DNA of 64,000 bases, taken from positions 1 to 64,000 of the forward strand of contig NZ_FOPY01000010.1 of NCBI RefSeq assembly GCF_900113605.1, read 5' to 3'. Made by a program: the position numbers and the translations under genes. Positions 16,954 to 24,792 of the stretch are shown here, piece by piece. The notes beneath the pieces are model-generated. The model did no database searches. It was not told the origin of the DNA and was given only the letters and a program-made list of their open reading frames with translations. Source of the DNA: Modicisalibacter xianhensis (GTDB lineage Bacteria; Pseudomonadota; Gammaproteobacteria; Pseudomonadales; Halomonadaceae). Position 1 is the first letter of the stretch. The number at the start of each line of letters is the position of its first letter.

Positions 16954-19900
16954 TCACATGAGCGTGTCGCTGGGCGCCGTGTCCGTGCCCAACAACTCGG
17001 CACTGGCCAACTCGGTGTCGAGTAGTGTGCTCGTGCTGTCACTACTCTCGGTGGTCAGCACGATCTCGCTGTCAAAGACCTGCGTCGTGTCGTCACCGCT
17101 CGTCAGCAATTCCTCGATGCCCGGGAACACGATCAACTCGGACTCGTCGGTCGCGTATGCCTCCTGCAAATCCTCGGCGCTCGAGACATCAATATTGCTG
17201 GGCAGTGCCTGCTGCGTATCGCTTACCTTGTAGGAGAAGCGCCAAACTTCGCCTGGCTCGAGTTCCACGCCGCCGTTGATGGCTGATACCGTGTAGCCGT
17301 CTTCAGTCGGGACAAATTCTCCATTCCAGAGTTCGGCGATCTCCACCGGCAGATCGAAGGTCACCTTGGGCTGACTCAGCGTGATGTCCGAGGTATTCTC
17401 GACCAGCACTTCCGTCACGTAGCCGCTGTTCCAGGACTTGGTAACATTGCTGGTCACGACCAGCGCATCACTGGGCTGGGCCACGCTGACGGTCTCGTCC
17501 GTGACCGGTTCGCTGATGATCTCGTCAGCGGTTTCCTCCGCGGGCGCTTCGGTCGTCGGCTGGTCGAGACTGCCCTCGGTGATGTCTGTCGGTGGCTCGT
17601 CGATGACCGGAGCGGCGATGTCCTCGCCGGCAGGTTCGCTCGTGGCGCTTTCCAGCGCCAGGCCATTGATGGCCAATACGCTCGGCTGCACGTCCGGAGA
17701 AACGTAGGCCTTGTAAGAGATGCGCAGGGCTTCCCCGGCTTCGACCATATCAGTACCGTCGTAGCGCACGGTATAGACGTCGCCGTTGCGCTCTAGCAGT
17801 GTCGCGCCATAGAGCGTGTCGATATCCGCCGCCAGGCTGAAGGTGATCTGTGGCGTCTCGATAGCCTCGGCGGAGGTATTGGTGATCGTCATGCGCATCA
17901 CATGGCCATTGGACCACTGGCTGACGGTTTCCAGATCGACCTGGGCACTGATCGAGTCGCCAGTGTCTACCTCGGGGGCCGGTTCGATGACGTCCATCGC
18001 CGGTGTCGTTTCCTCTGGCACCGGCTCGGGGGCAACGATCACAGGCTCGTCAATGTTGGAGTCCGGTGCAGACACGGTGTCTTCCGGTGTGCTCACTACA
18101 CTGTCTTCGACTGGCGGAGCGGTTTCTTCTTCGATCACATCCACGACCGGCTCGGTGATCTCGGTAACCGGCTTGACGAGGATTTCCGCCGCCGTCGGCA
18201 CGACCGGCTTGTCGCCCTGGCTCGTCTGGCGAGTGGCGATGTCCAGGCGAGTGCCGTCGGCGAAGATCGCCTGCTCGATGTCGATCAGCGTATTGTCGTC
18301 ACTGCTGCCGTCCAGGTAGAGACTACCGTCGTCGTTGAAACGGATCTTGTAGGCCGTGTAGTCCTGCTCGAGGATGGCAGTGTCGAAACCCTCGCCGCCC
18401 ATCAGCGTGTCCCTGCCCAGGCCGCCACGCAGGATGTCATCGCCCTTGCCGCCGCTCAGGGTGTCGTGACCCAGCGCGCCATCTAGGTAGACGCCATCGT
18501 CGGAGCCCTGAAGAATGTCGTCGCGCCGCGAACCGATCACATAGTCGAAGGTGATGGTGTTGGCGCCGGCCTCGGTAATGGCCCCGAAGCTCTCGCCGCC
18601 GTTGTTGTACCACAGCGTGGTGGACATGCCGTCGGCGTTGGGGTCGCGAATCGACTGTTCGACGTGGACGGTGTTGTCATGATCCTGTCCACCATGAAAA
18701 TTGACGTCGCGGTCGGTGGAGAGCACATGCACCTCGTTGCCCACGGACGAGCGCCAGGAGGCGAACAGGATGCTGTGGCGCATGCCCGAATCTTCGAGAT
18801 TGACGAAGGTTCCGTCATAGCTTTCGCGCAGCTCATAGGCATAGCCGTTGCCGCCGGTGCCCTTGTTGAACGCGCCATGGGCCTGCGCGCCATCGACCGT
18901 CATGTCGAGGCTCAGGGCGAACTCGAACGCGGTGGACGGTCCATCGAGGACTTGGACATCCACGACGCTGCTGCTCACCGTGCCATCGAATTTTACGGCC
19001 TGGTAATCGGTCAGGCTGGACAGCGTGTTCTGGAATACGGCATTGTCGGGCGTGCCCAGCTCATACTGGACGGTAAAGCCCTGCAGGGTCACGTTCTCCA
19101 GGGCATCCATGCGCTCGACCTTGGTTTCCCCGCCGTCGAAATCGAAATGCACGCCCCGATCAAGGACGACCGTGTCGCCATCCACGGCAACCACCTTGGC
19201 CATGCTGGTGCGCAACGGCGCGTTGAGCTTCTGCCAGGAAGTATCGCCGATCTCCTCGAAGTACTCCTGCGTGTTGTCCTGCCAGATGCGAACCGTGTCT
19301 CCGACCCCGAGCCCATGATTGCTGCTCAGGGCCAGGGTGTTGCTGCCCTCGGCAGCATCGCTGCGCAACGTGCCGGCGAACTCGGTGTGGGTGCCTTCGA
19401 CATAGAAGGCATGCGAGTCGTCATTGGCCAGCGCCTTGTCGGTAAAGGTGATGCGTGTCTGGTCGGAACCGGCGCCAACCACGGCAATATCCGAGCGCGT
19501 GATGTGAATCGAGTCGTCGAAGCGGTATTCACCGGCAGCGAGCTGAATGGTGGCACCGGCCGGCGCCTTGGCGATCAGCGCCTCGAGTTCGCTAGCGGTA
19601 ATATCCGACCCCACCTGGACGGTGATGGCCTCGCCAAGGGAGGGCAGGGCATCTTCGATCACCGTTTCCACGGTATCGGCCACCGTCTCGATCACCTCGG
19701 TGACGACGGTGTCTATAGCATCGTCTACCGCTTCCACCGTGTCGGTGATCGTTTCCATGATGCTGTCGAGACTCTCCGTTACCGTATCCTGCGCTATCGG
19801 CTCGACACCGTTCACGGCGGCAGGTTCGTCGTTCACGGTGAAACCGGATGGCATGTCGCCGCTGTCGGTCAGTACCTTGAACTTGAAGCGTACGGTCTCG

Positions 19901-20121
19901 CCGGGAGCGATATCGTTCTGGTCGTCATCGTCGGCGATGGTGTAGCCGGTTACCGATTGGCCGGCGATGACGCCACCCCAGACATCGGAAATGGTCCCAT
20001 CAAGATCGAAGCCGACCTGAAAGTCCTGAATAGCCTGAGTCCCTTCATTGGTGATGAAGACTTCCATCACATAGCCGCCATTCCATTGGCTGGTCACGTT
20101 GTATTTGATCGAGGGACGCAT
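16954..20121 (-). CDS. Large multidomain protein: three CBM2-like modules, beta-helix and RTX repeats
   Basis: A 1055-residue, very acidic protein. Residues 1-95, about 725-820 and about 885-975 are three cellulose-binding-like (CBM2-type) modules, each with a W-[NS]-x-G-[YH]-V core and a PGE-x-x-[RF] or equivalent strand. Residues 165-525 look like a right-handed beta-helix of the pectate-lyase/C5-epimerase kind. Residues 530-585 carry calcium-binding RTX nonapeptides (LGHDTLSGGKGDDILRGG). Residues 110-165 are a repetitive acidic helix, and the linkers are Pro/Glu/Thr-rich. There is no N-terminal signal peptide, so type I secretion is likely, but no type I secretion genes are in the window. 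It probably binds and modifies or cuts a polysaccharide. The exact activity cannot be named. Confidence 0.85.
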   Translation of the reverse strand: MRPSIKYNVTSQWNGGYVMEVFITNEGTQAIQDFQVGFDLDGTISDVWGGVIAGQSVTGYTIADDDDQNDIAPGETVRFKFKVLTDSGDMPSGFTVNDEPAAVNGVEPIAQDTVTESLDSIMETITDTVEAVDDAIDTVVTEVIETVADTVETVIEDALPSLGEAITVQVGSDITASELEALIAKAPAGATIQLAAGEYRFDDSIHITRSDIAVVGAGSDQTRITFTDKALANDDSHAFYVEGTHTEFAGTLRSDAAEGSNTLALSSNHGLGVGDTVRIWQDNTQEYFEEIGDTSWQKLNAPLRTSMAKVVAVDGDTVVLDRGVHFDFDGGETKVERMDALENVTLQGFTVQYELGTPDNAVFQNTLSSLTDYQAVKFDGTVSSSVVDVQVLDGPSTAFEFALSLDMTVDGAQAHGAFNKGTGGNGYAYELRESYDGTFVNLEDSGMRHSILFASWRSSVGNEVHVLSTDRDVNFHGGQDHDNTVHVEQSIRDPNADGMSTTLWYNNGGESFGAITEAGANTITFDYVIGSRRDDILQGSDDGVYLDGALGHDTLSGGKGDDILRGGLGRDTLMGGEGFDTAILEQDYTAYKIRFNDDGSLYLDGSSDDNTLIDIEQAIFADGTRLDIATRQTSQGDKPVVPTAAEILVKPVTEITEPVVDVIEEETAPPVEDSVVSTPEDTVSAPDSNIDEPVIVAPEPVPEETTPAMDVIEPAPEVDTGDSISAQVDLETVSQWSNGHVMRMTITNTSAEAIETPQITFSLAADIDTLYGATLLERNGDVYTVRYDGTDMVEAGEALRISYKAYVSPDVQPSVLAINGLALESATSEPAGEDIAAPVIDEPPTDITEGSLDQPTTEAPAEETADEIISEPVTDETVSVAQPSDALVVTSNVTKSWNSGYVTEVLVENTSDITLSQPKVTFDLPVEIAELWNGEFVPTEDGYTVSAINGGVELEPGEVWRFSYKVSDTQQALPSNIDVSSAEDLQEAYATDESELIVFPGIEELLTSGDDTTQVFDSEIVLTTESSDSTSTLLDTELASAELLGTDTAPSDTLM

Positions 20122-20334
20122 CGTGCACCTGTATCGAAAAACTCAGGAGGACGGCCAGCGTGGGCGCGGACCGCAGAACGATGTCGGCTGCAGGAGAGTC
20201 ACGCGTTATCCTCAAGGAAGAGGCAACGGCGGTGTGGTGGGCATTCACTCGCCCGGATGTCGTCCCTGACTTGCTCTTGCAAGCAGGACATGACTCCGTT
20301 AACGGCGTGCCGAAGACAAACTTGAGTGAGAGGA

Positions 20335-20352
20335 AGCGGCGCTTTTGCCGCT
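20335..20352 (-). terminator. Weak hairpin downstream of fhuB
   Basis: A 6-base-pair stem AGCGGC/GCCGCT (20335-20340 with 20347-20352) lies 29 bases beyond the fhuB stop, with no clear T run on the minus strand. It may end the fhu transcript. The rest of 20122-20381 should hold the promoter of the RTX protein gene; no Fur-like site is evident there. Confidence 0.35.
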
Positions 20353-20381
20353 ATTTTAGGGCTTTGACCTCGAGTGTGGCC

Positions 20382-22373
20382 CTATAGGCGTCGCAGGCCC
20401 CACATGAAGTAGGCGCCGCCTAACAATGAGGCGACCAACCCGGCGGGAATCTCGTCGGGGAACAGCAACTGCCGGCCGAGCCAGTCGGCGACCACCATCA
20501 ACAGGGCACCGAGCAGGGCCGAGCCCAGTAGGTGACTACCGGCACGGGAGAAGCCCAGCAGGCGGGCCATGTGTGGCGCCAGCAGGCCGACGAACGAGAG
20601 CGGGCCGACCACCAGCGTGGCGCAGGCGGTAAACAGCGCTACCAAGCCCAGCAGTATCAATCTCGAGCGCAGGATGTTCACGCCCAGCGCCTTGGCCGTA
20701 GGGGCCCCCAGGGGCAGCAGGTCGAGCCAGCGCGAGAAGGGGGCCGTGGCCAGGCCGAGCAGGGCAGCCAGGGCAACGACAATCACTGCCGTGGACAAGT
20801 CGACGTAGTAGGTCGAGCCGGACATCCAGGCAATGATCTGTTGACCGCGTGGGTCGCCACCCGCGAGGATGAAGCTGCGCACGGCATCGAACAAGGCAGT
20901 GATGGCCACCCCGGTGAGCAGCAGGCGCTCGGGGAGGAAGCCGCTGCGATAGTTGAGCCCGATCAGCACACCCAAGGTCACCAGCGCGCCGAATGTGCCG
21001 ACACCGATCAGGGTCCACTGGCTGGCGCCGGGGATCAGGAATATGGCCAGTATCAGTGCGATGGCCGTGCCGCCGCTGATGCCCAATACCTCAGGGCTGG
21101 CCATGGGATTGCCGGTGACGCGCTGGACCAACGTGCCGGCCAGCGCCAGCAGCACGCCGGCACCCGCAGCGGCCAGCATGCGCGGCAGGCGCCACTCGAG
21201 CATCGGGGTGTCACCGAGCCGAGGCAGCCATTGCCAACCTTCAGCGTTCTGGCCGGACAGCAGGGCGAGTGCCGCGGCAAACAGCAGTCCCACGCCAAGC
21301 AGAGCGGGCAGCCAGGCCATTGCGGGACGAGTAGCCATGGGCAGGGAGACACCGGTGCGGGGGCGGTCGCTGCCGAGCTTGAGGCGCGGAATCAGCCACA
21401 GCAGCAGCGGGGCGCCGAGTGCGGCAGTGGTCGCCCCGGTCGGGATCAGCGTCGGCAGAGCCCCGGAAAAGCGCTGCAGCAGCAGGTCGGTAGAGGCCAG
21501 TAGCAGGGCGCCGAGCAGGCCCGACCACAGCAGGCGCGGACCCAGGCGGCGCGCACCCAGCAGGCGCACGATGGCCGGCGCCGCCAGGCCGATGAAGCCG
21601 ATCACGCCGACCACGCTAACCACGCAGGCGGTCAGAAACACCGCCAGACCCAGGCTGGCCAGGCGCAGGTACTTTAGCGACACGCCCAGGCTCCGGGCAT
21701 TGGTATCGTCGAGTTCCAACACACTAAGCGGCTTGAGCATGGCGAAGGCCAGCAATGTGCCGACAAGCAGGCGCGGCCACAGGAACGCCACGCCCTCCCA
21801 ACTATTCTGCGACAACGAGCCGGCGCCCCAGATCAGCAGGCCCTTGAGTGCTTCCTGATTGAACAGCAGCAGCACCAACGACAGGGCACCGAAATAGAGA
21901 TTGACCACCAGGCCTGCCAGCACCACCATCACAGGGGACAGGCCGCGCCGCCAGGCCAGCAGGAACACCAGCCCCATGGCCAGTCCGCCACCGACCAAGG
22001 CTACCCATTCGCGGCCCACTTCCATGAGGCCGGGCGCCGCTAGTGTGGCAACCAGCAAACTCAGGTTGGCGCCACTGGCCACGCCCAGCGTCGTGGGCGC
22101 CGCCAGCGGGTTGCGCAGTACCTGCTGCATCAGCACTCCGGCCAGGGCCAGGCCGCCACCGGCCAACAGCGAGATGACCAGCCGTGGCCACCAGCTATAG
22201 TGCGCAAGCACCTGGGCGATATCATCGTGCGCCGGCGAAAACAGGGCCTGCAGGGCGGTCGCCAGCGACAATTGAGCTTGGTTAGCCAAGACCAGCCAGC
22301 CCAGCCCGACCGTGAGCAGGGCCAGCAACAGACAGGTTCTGGCCGGCGATATCAAGCGCGAAGCTTCAATCAT
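20382..22373 (-). CDS. fhuB: Ferric hydroxamate ABC transporter permease (FhuB-type, double length)
   Basis: About 663 residues, two fused FecCD-type permease halves with around 20 membrane helices, as in FhuB. Each half has the family's coupling-type motif (first half near [20 protein letters not shown], second near [19 protein letters not shown]). The ATG at 22373 (MIEASRLIS) overlaps the fhuD stop by 8 bases. A much longer frame upstream is only fhuD read in another frame. It forms the inner-membrane channel that FhuC powers and FhuD feeds. No close stop or frame problem is seen. Confidence 0.95.
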   Translation of the reverse strand: MIEASRLISPARTCLLLALLTVGLGWLVLANQAQLSLATALQALFSPAHDDIAQVLAHYSWWPRLVISLLAGGGLALAGVLMQQVLRNPLAAPTTLGVASGANLSLLVATLAAPGLMEVGREWVALVGGGLAMGLVFLLAWRRGLSPVMVVLAGLVVNLYFGALSLVLLLFNQEALKGLLIWGAGSLSQNSWEGVAFLWPRLLVGTLLAFAMLKPLSVLELDDTNARSLGVSLKYLRLASLGLAVFLTACVVSVVGVIGFIGLAAPAIVRLLGARRLGPRLLWSGLLGALLLASTDLLLQRFSGALPTLIPTGATTAALGAPLLLWLIPRLKLGSDRPRTGVSLPMATRPAMAWLPALLGVGLLFAAALALLSGQNAEGWQWLPRLGDTPMLEWRLPRMLAAAGAGVLLALAGTLVQRVTGNPMASPEVLGISGGTAIALILAIFLIPGASQWTLIGVGTFGALVTLGVLIGLNYRSGFLPERLLLTGVAITALFDAVRSFILAGGDPRGQQIIAWMSGSTYYVDLSTAVIVVALAALLGLATAPFSRWLDLLPLGAPTAKALGVNILRSRLILLGLVALFTACATLVVGPLSFVGLLAPHMARLLGFSRAGSHLLGSALLGALLMVVADWLGRQLLFPDEIPAGLVASLLGGAYFMWGLRRL

Positions 22374-23301
22374 CCGCCTTGTCTCCATCGGCTGTCGCAT
22401 AGGGTGCCTGCAAGGCCGTGGCCAGAAGGTCGGCGAAGCGCTTGGCCGAGGGCAGGGCGCCGAAACTCCAGACCGGCGGCAGGTAGATGACCGGACGCTC
22501 ACGTACGGCACGCAGGTTGCGCCACAGCCCGCTGGATTGCAGCTCCTTGGCGGCCCCGACCGGCAACGGCTCGATGACCACCATTTGGGCGTCGAGTTCG
22601 GCCAGCTTCTCCAGGCCCACCAGCGAAAATCCCCAGTAATTGGTCGGGCCGGGCCAGGCATTGTCGAGGCCCATATGGTCGAGGACTGCCTGGTAGAGGC
22701 CGCTCTCGCCAAATACCCGCACATGACGGGCATCCATGAACTGCACCAGCAACAACGGCGGCACGTTTTTGGGCAGTTCTTTCCGCGTCTCGTCCAGATA
22801 GGTGGCGGTGGACTCGATCAGGCGCTCGGCGGCTTGTGGACGATTCACCACCTCCGCCACTTGGCGGGTCGCCTTAAGCATGCTTTGCCAGGGATCGCTG
22901 TCCGGCCCGTAGATACCGATGGTGGTCACTGGAGCAATGCGTGACAGGCGTGGTTCGAGGTTGGCGAACATCGGTGAAATCAGGATTCGGTCGAGCCCAA
23001 GGCTGGCCAGCAGCTCCAGGTTGGGTTGGGTGCGCAGGCCGAGATCGGAGACACCGTCGGGAATGTCCGGCTCGAGCACCCAATCGCCATAGGCCTCGAT
23101 CTGCGCGACGCCTGCCGGCACGACGCCCAGGGCCAGCAACGTCTCGGCCAGGGTCCAGTCGAGGGTGGCGATGTCGGGTGGCTCATCCGCCCTGCTCGGG
23201 AGCGTCAGGCTGGCCAGCAACAGCAGGATCAGCAGTGGCGTGACGACGAGAGCGGCCAGGGCCGATCTTGAATGAGCGGGCTGGGAGGTCTCGTCGGTCA
23301 C
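22366..23301 (-). CDS. fhuD: Periplasmic ferric siderophore-binding protein (FhuD-type)
   Basis: A 311-residue class III binding protein with an N-terminal signal or anchor stretch ([19 protein letters not shown], about residues 18-36). The fold shows [40 protein letters not shown] and the long linking helix. These match the FhuD/FepB group that receives iron-hydroxamates from the outer-membrane receptor. It lies between fhuC and fhuB with overlap into fhuB. Ligand is probably ferrioxamine because of the dfo genes upstream; that is inferred. Confidence 0.92.
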   Translation of the reverse strand: MTDETSQPAHSRSALAALVVTPLLILLLLASLTLPSRADEPPDIATLDWTLAETLLALGVVPAGVAQIEAYGDWVLEPDIPDGVSDLGLRTQPNLELLASLGLDRILISPMFANLEPRLSRIAPVTTIGIYGPDSDPWQSMLKATRQVAEVVNRPQAAERLIESTATYLDETRKELPKNVPPLLLVQFMDARHVRVFGESGLYQAVLDHMGLDNAWPGPTNYWGFSLVGLEKLAELDAQMVVIEPLPVGAAKELQSSGLWRNLRAVRERPVIYLPPVWSFGALPSAKRFADLLATALQAPYATADGDKADD

Positions 23302-23340
23302 GCAGTCTCCGGAAACATGGCGGTCAGCGAAGCGAAAATG

Positions 23341-24108
23341 TCAGTGCAGGATGGCGATGGGATGCTCGCCACCCGGGTGTGGCATCACGCGCATGGGAAT
23401 GCCATAGATCGCTTCCAGCGTGGCGTCGCACATCATCTCGCCGGGCGAGCCCTGGGCCAGCAGACGGCCGCTGTGCAGGGCGATCAATCGGTCGCAGTAG
23501 CGGGCCGCCATGTTGACGTCGTGCAGCACGATGATCACGCTCAGGCCAAGCTCGCGGCACAGTTTGCGCACCAGTGCCAGTACCTCGACCTGGTGGGCGA
23601 TGTCCAGTGCTGCCAGCGGTTCGTCGAGCAGCAGGTAGCGGCTGCCCTGGGCAAGCAGCATGGCCAGCCACACGCGCTGGCGCTCGCCGCCCGACAGGGT
23701 ATCGACCAGACGGTCGGCGAAGGCCTCGGTGTGCGTCAGAGCGATGGCCCGTTCGATCTGGGTGCGATCCTCGCGAGTCATGCGACCCAGCAGGCCATGC
23801 CAGGGGTAGCGGCCGAACGCCACCAACTCGCGGCCGGTCAGGTTTTCCGCACTGGGCAGGTGCTGCGGCAGGTAGGCGACCTGCCGGGCGAACTCACGAT
23901 TGCCCCAGGCCGACAGGGCGCGGCCATCGAGCCGAATCTCGCCACCACTTGCCGGCTGCTGCTGGGCGAGCAGCTTGAGCAGCGTCGACTTGCCTGAGCC
24001 GTTGTGACCGATCAGGCCATGGACCTGACCTTCGCCGAAGGTCAGGCTGGTAGGCTGCAACAGGCACTTGCCACCTACTTCGAAGCTGGCAGCGTCGACG
24101 TCGAACAT
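23341..24108 (-). CDS. fhuC: Ferric hydroxamate ABC transporter ATPase (FhuC-type)
   Basis: A 255-residue ABC ATPase. Walker A is GHNGSGKST (about residues 35-43), the signature is LSGGERQRVWLA, Walker B is YLLLDEPLAALD, and the switch histidine is in VLHDVNMAARYCDR. The sequence style is that of FepC/FhuC-type importers. It is the first gene of fhuCDB, with a Fur-like site just upstream. The order C-D-B is the classic one. Confidence 0.95.
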   Translation of the reverse strand: MFDVDAASFEVGGKCLLQPTSLTFGEGQVHGLIGHNGSGKSTLLKLLAQQQPASGGEIRLDGRALSAWGNREFARQVAYLPQHLPSAENLTGRELVAFGRYPWHGLLGRMTREDRTQIERAIALTHTEAFADRLVDTLSGGERQRVWLAMLLAQGSRYLLLDEPLAALDIAHQVEVLALVRKLCRELGLSVIIVLHDVNMAARYCDRLIALHSGRLLAQGSPGEMMCDATLEAIYGIPMRVMPHPGGEHPIAILH

Positions 24109-24154
24109 GCGATGAACCCCACAAGGGAAAGACTCGTACGTCGCAATCGTAATT

Positions 24155-24173
24155 CAAATAAGAACAGTTATCA
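24155..24173 (-). promoter_or_regulatory. Fur-box-like site upstream of fhuCDB
   Basis: The AT-rich stretch, read on the minus strand, contains GATAACTGTTCTTATTTG (complement of 24155-24172), close in form to Fur sites. It falls between the sigma factor stop and the fhuC start, about 47 bases before the ATG, so fhuCDB probably has its own iron-regulated promoter. Confidence 0.5.
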
Positions 24174-24198
24174 AAATTACCCGCTGCGACACAAGCGC

Positions 24199-24693
24199 TC
24201 ACCGGCTGGCCTCGCGAGCGCAGGCTTCGATGGCCTGGGTGATGTAGCGTCCCGCCATACGTTCGGACACGCCGAGCCGCTGGGCGATTTCGCGCTGGGG
24301 CAGGCCATCGAGACGATGCCACAGCAGGGCCTGGCGAACGTGGGAGGGGAGTCGGGACAGGCGGGCGCGCACCTGGGCCAGGCGCTGCGCCTGGCTGACC
24401 GCAGTCTCGGGGCAAGTTGTCGTGCTTTCCAGCGCCAGGGTCGGATCGTCGAGCGGCATGGTTTCCGGTTGCGCGCCGCGCTGGCGCTGGTGATCGATGA
24501 GCAGGTTGCGGGCGATCCGGAACAGGTAGGCGCGTGGGTTGCGCAGCGGATCGGGAAGCGCCGAGCGTCGCAGGCGCAAGTAGACTTCCTGGCACAGGTC
24601 GGCGGCGAGATCGGGGGCGTCCAGCTTGCGCGCCAGGTAACCGGCAAGTTCCCGGGAATGTTCCTGAAACAACTGATCGAGCGTGGAGGTCAT
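24199..24693 (-). CDS. ECF sigma factor of the FecI type, without anti-sigma
   Basis: A 164-residue sigma-70 family protein with region 2 (about residues 8-75, DLAADLCQEVYLRLRRSA and AYLFRIARNLLIDHQRQR) and region 4 (about 105-160, with EIAQRLGVSERMAGRYITQA). It matches FecI-like iron-starvation sigma factors. FecI types normally pair with a FecR anti-sigma and a receptor that has an N-terminal signalling domain. Neither is adjacent, and none of the three receptors here shows such a domain. It sits between dfoC and fhuC, so it may direct fhu or receptor transcription. Confidence 0.9.
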   Translation of the reverse strand: MTSTLDQLFQEHSRELAGYLARKLDAPDLAADLCQEVYLRLRRSALPDPLRNPRAYLFRIARNLLIDHQRQRGAQPETMPLDDPTLALESTTTCPETAVSQAQRLAQVRARLSRLPSHVRQALLWHRLDGLPQREIAQRLGVSERMAGRYITQAIEACAREASR

Positions 24694-24753
24694 GGCGGAT
24701 CACGTCTGAACAGTGAAGGCCTGGGGCACATTCCGTGCCTTGGCCGAAACGAC

Positions 24754-24773
24754 TACCCGCCCGCAGGCGGGTA
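24754..24773 (-). terminator. Hairpin between dfoC and the sigma factor gene
   Basis: The 8-base-pair stem TACCCGCC/GGCGGGTA has a 4-base loop and lies 20 bases after the dfoC stop. No T run follows, so it may slow rather than end transcription from dfoJA-MFS-dfoC. Confidence 0.5.
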
Positions 24774-24792
24774 ACCCATCCCTTGGTGAGTC

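Noticed and set aside
18664-20325. Long open frame on the plus strand opposite the RTX/CBM protein gene
   Set aside because: It mirrors the coding strand of a gene with clear domains, has no recognisable motif, and arises from high-GC codon bias.
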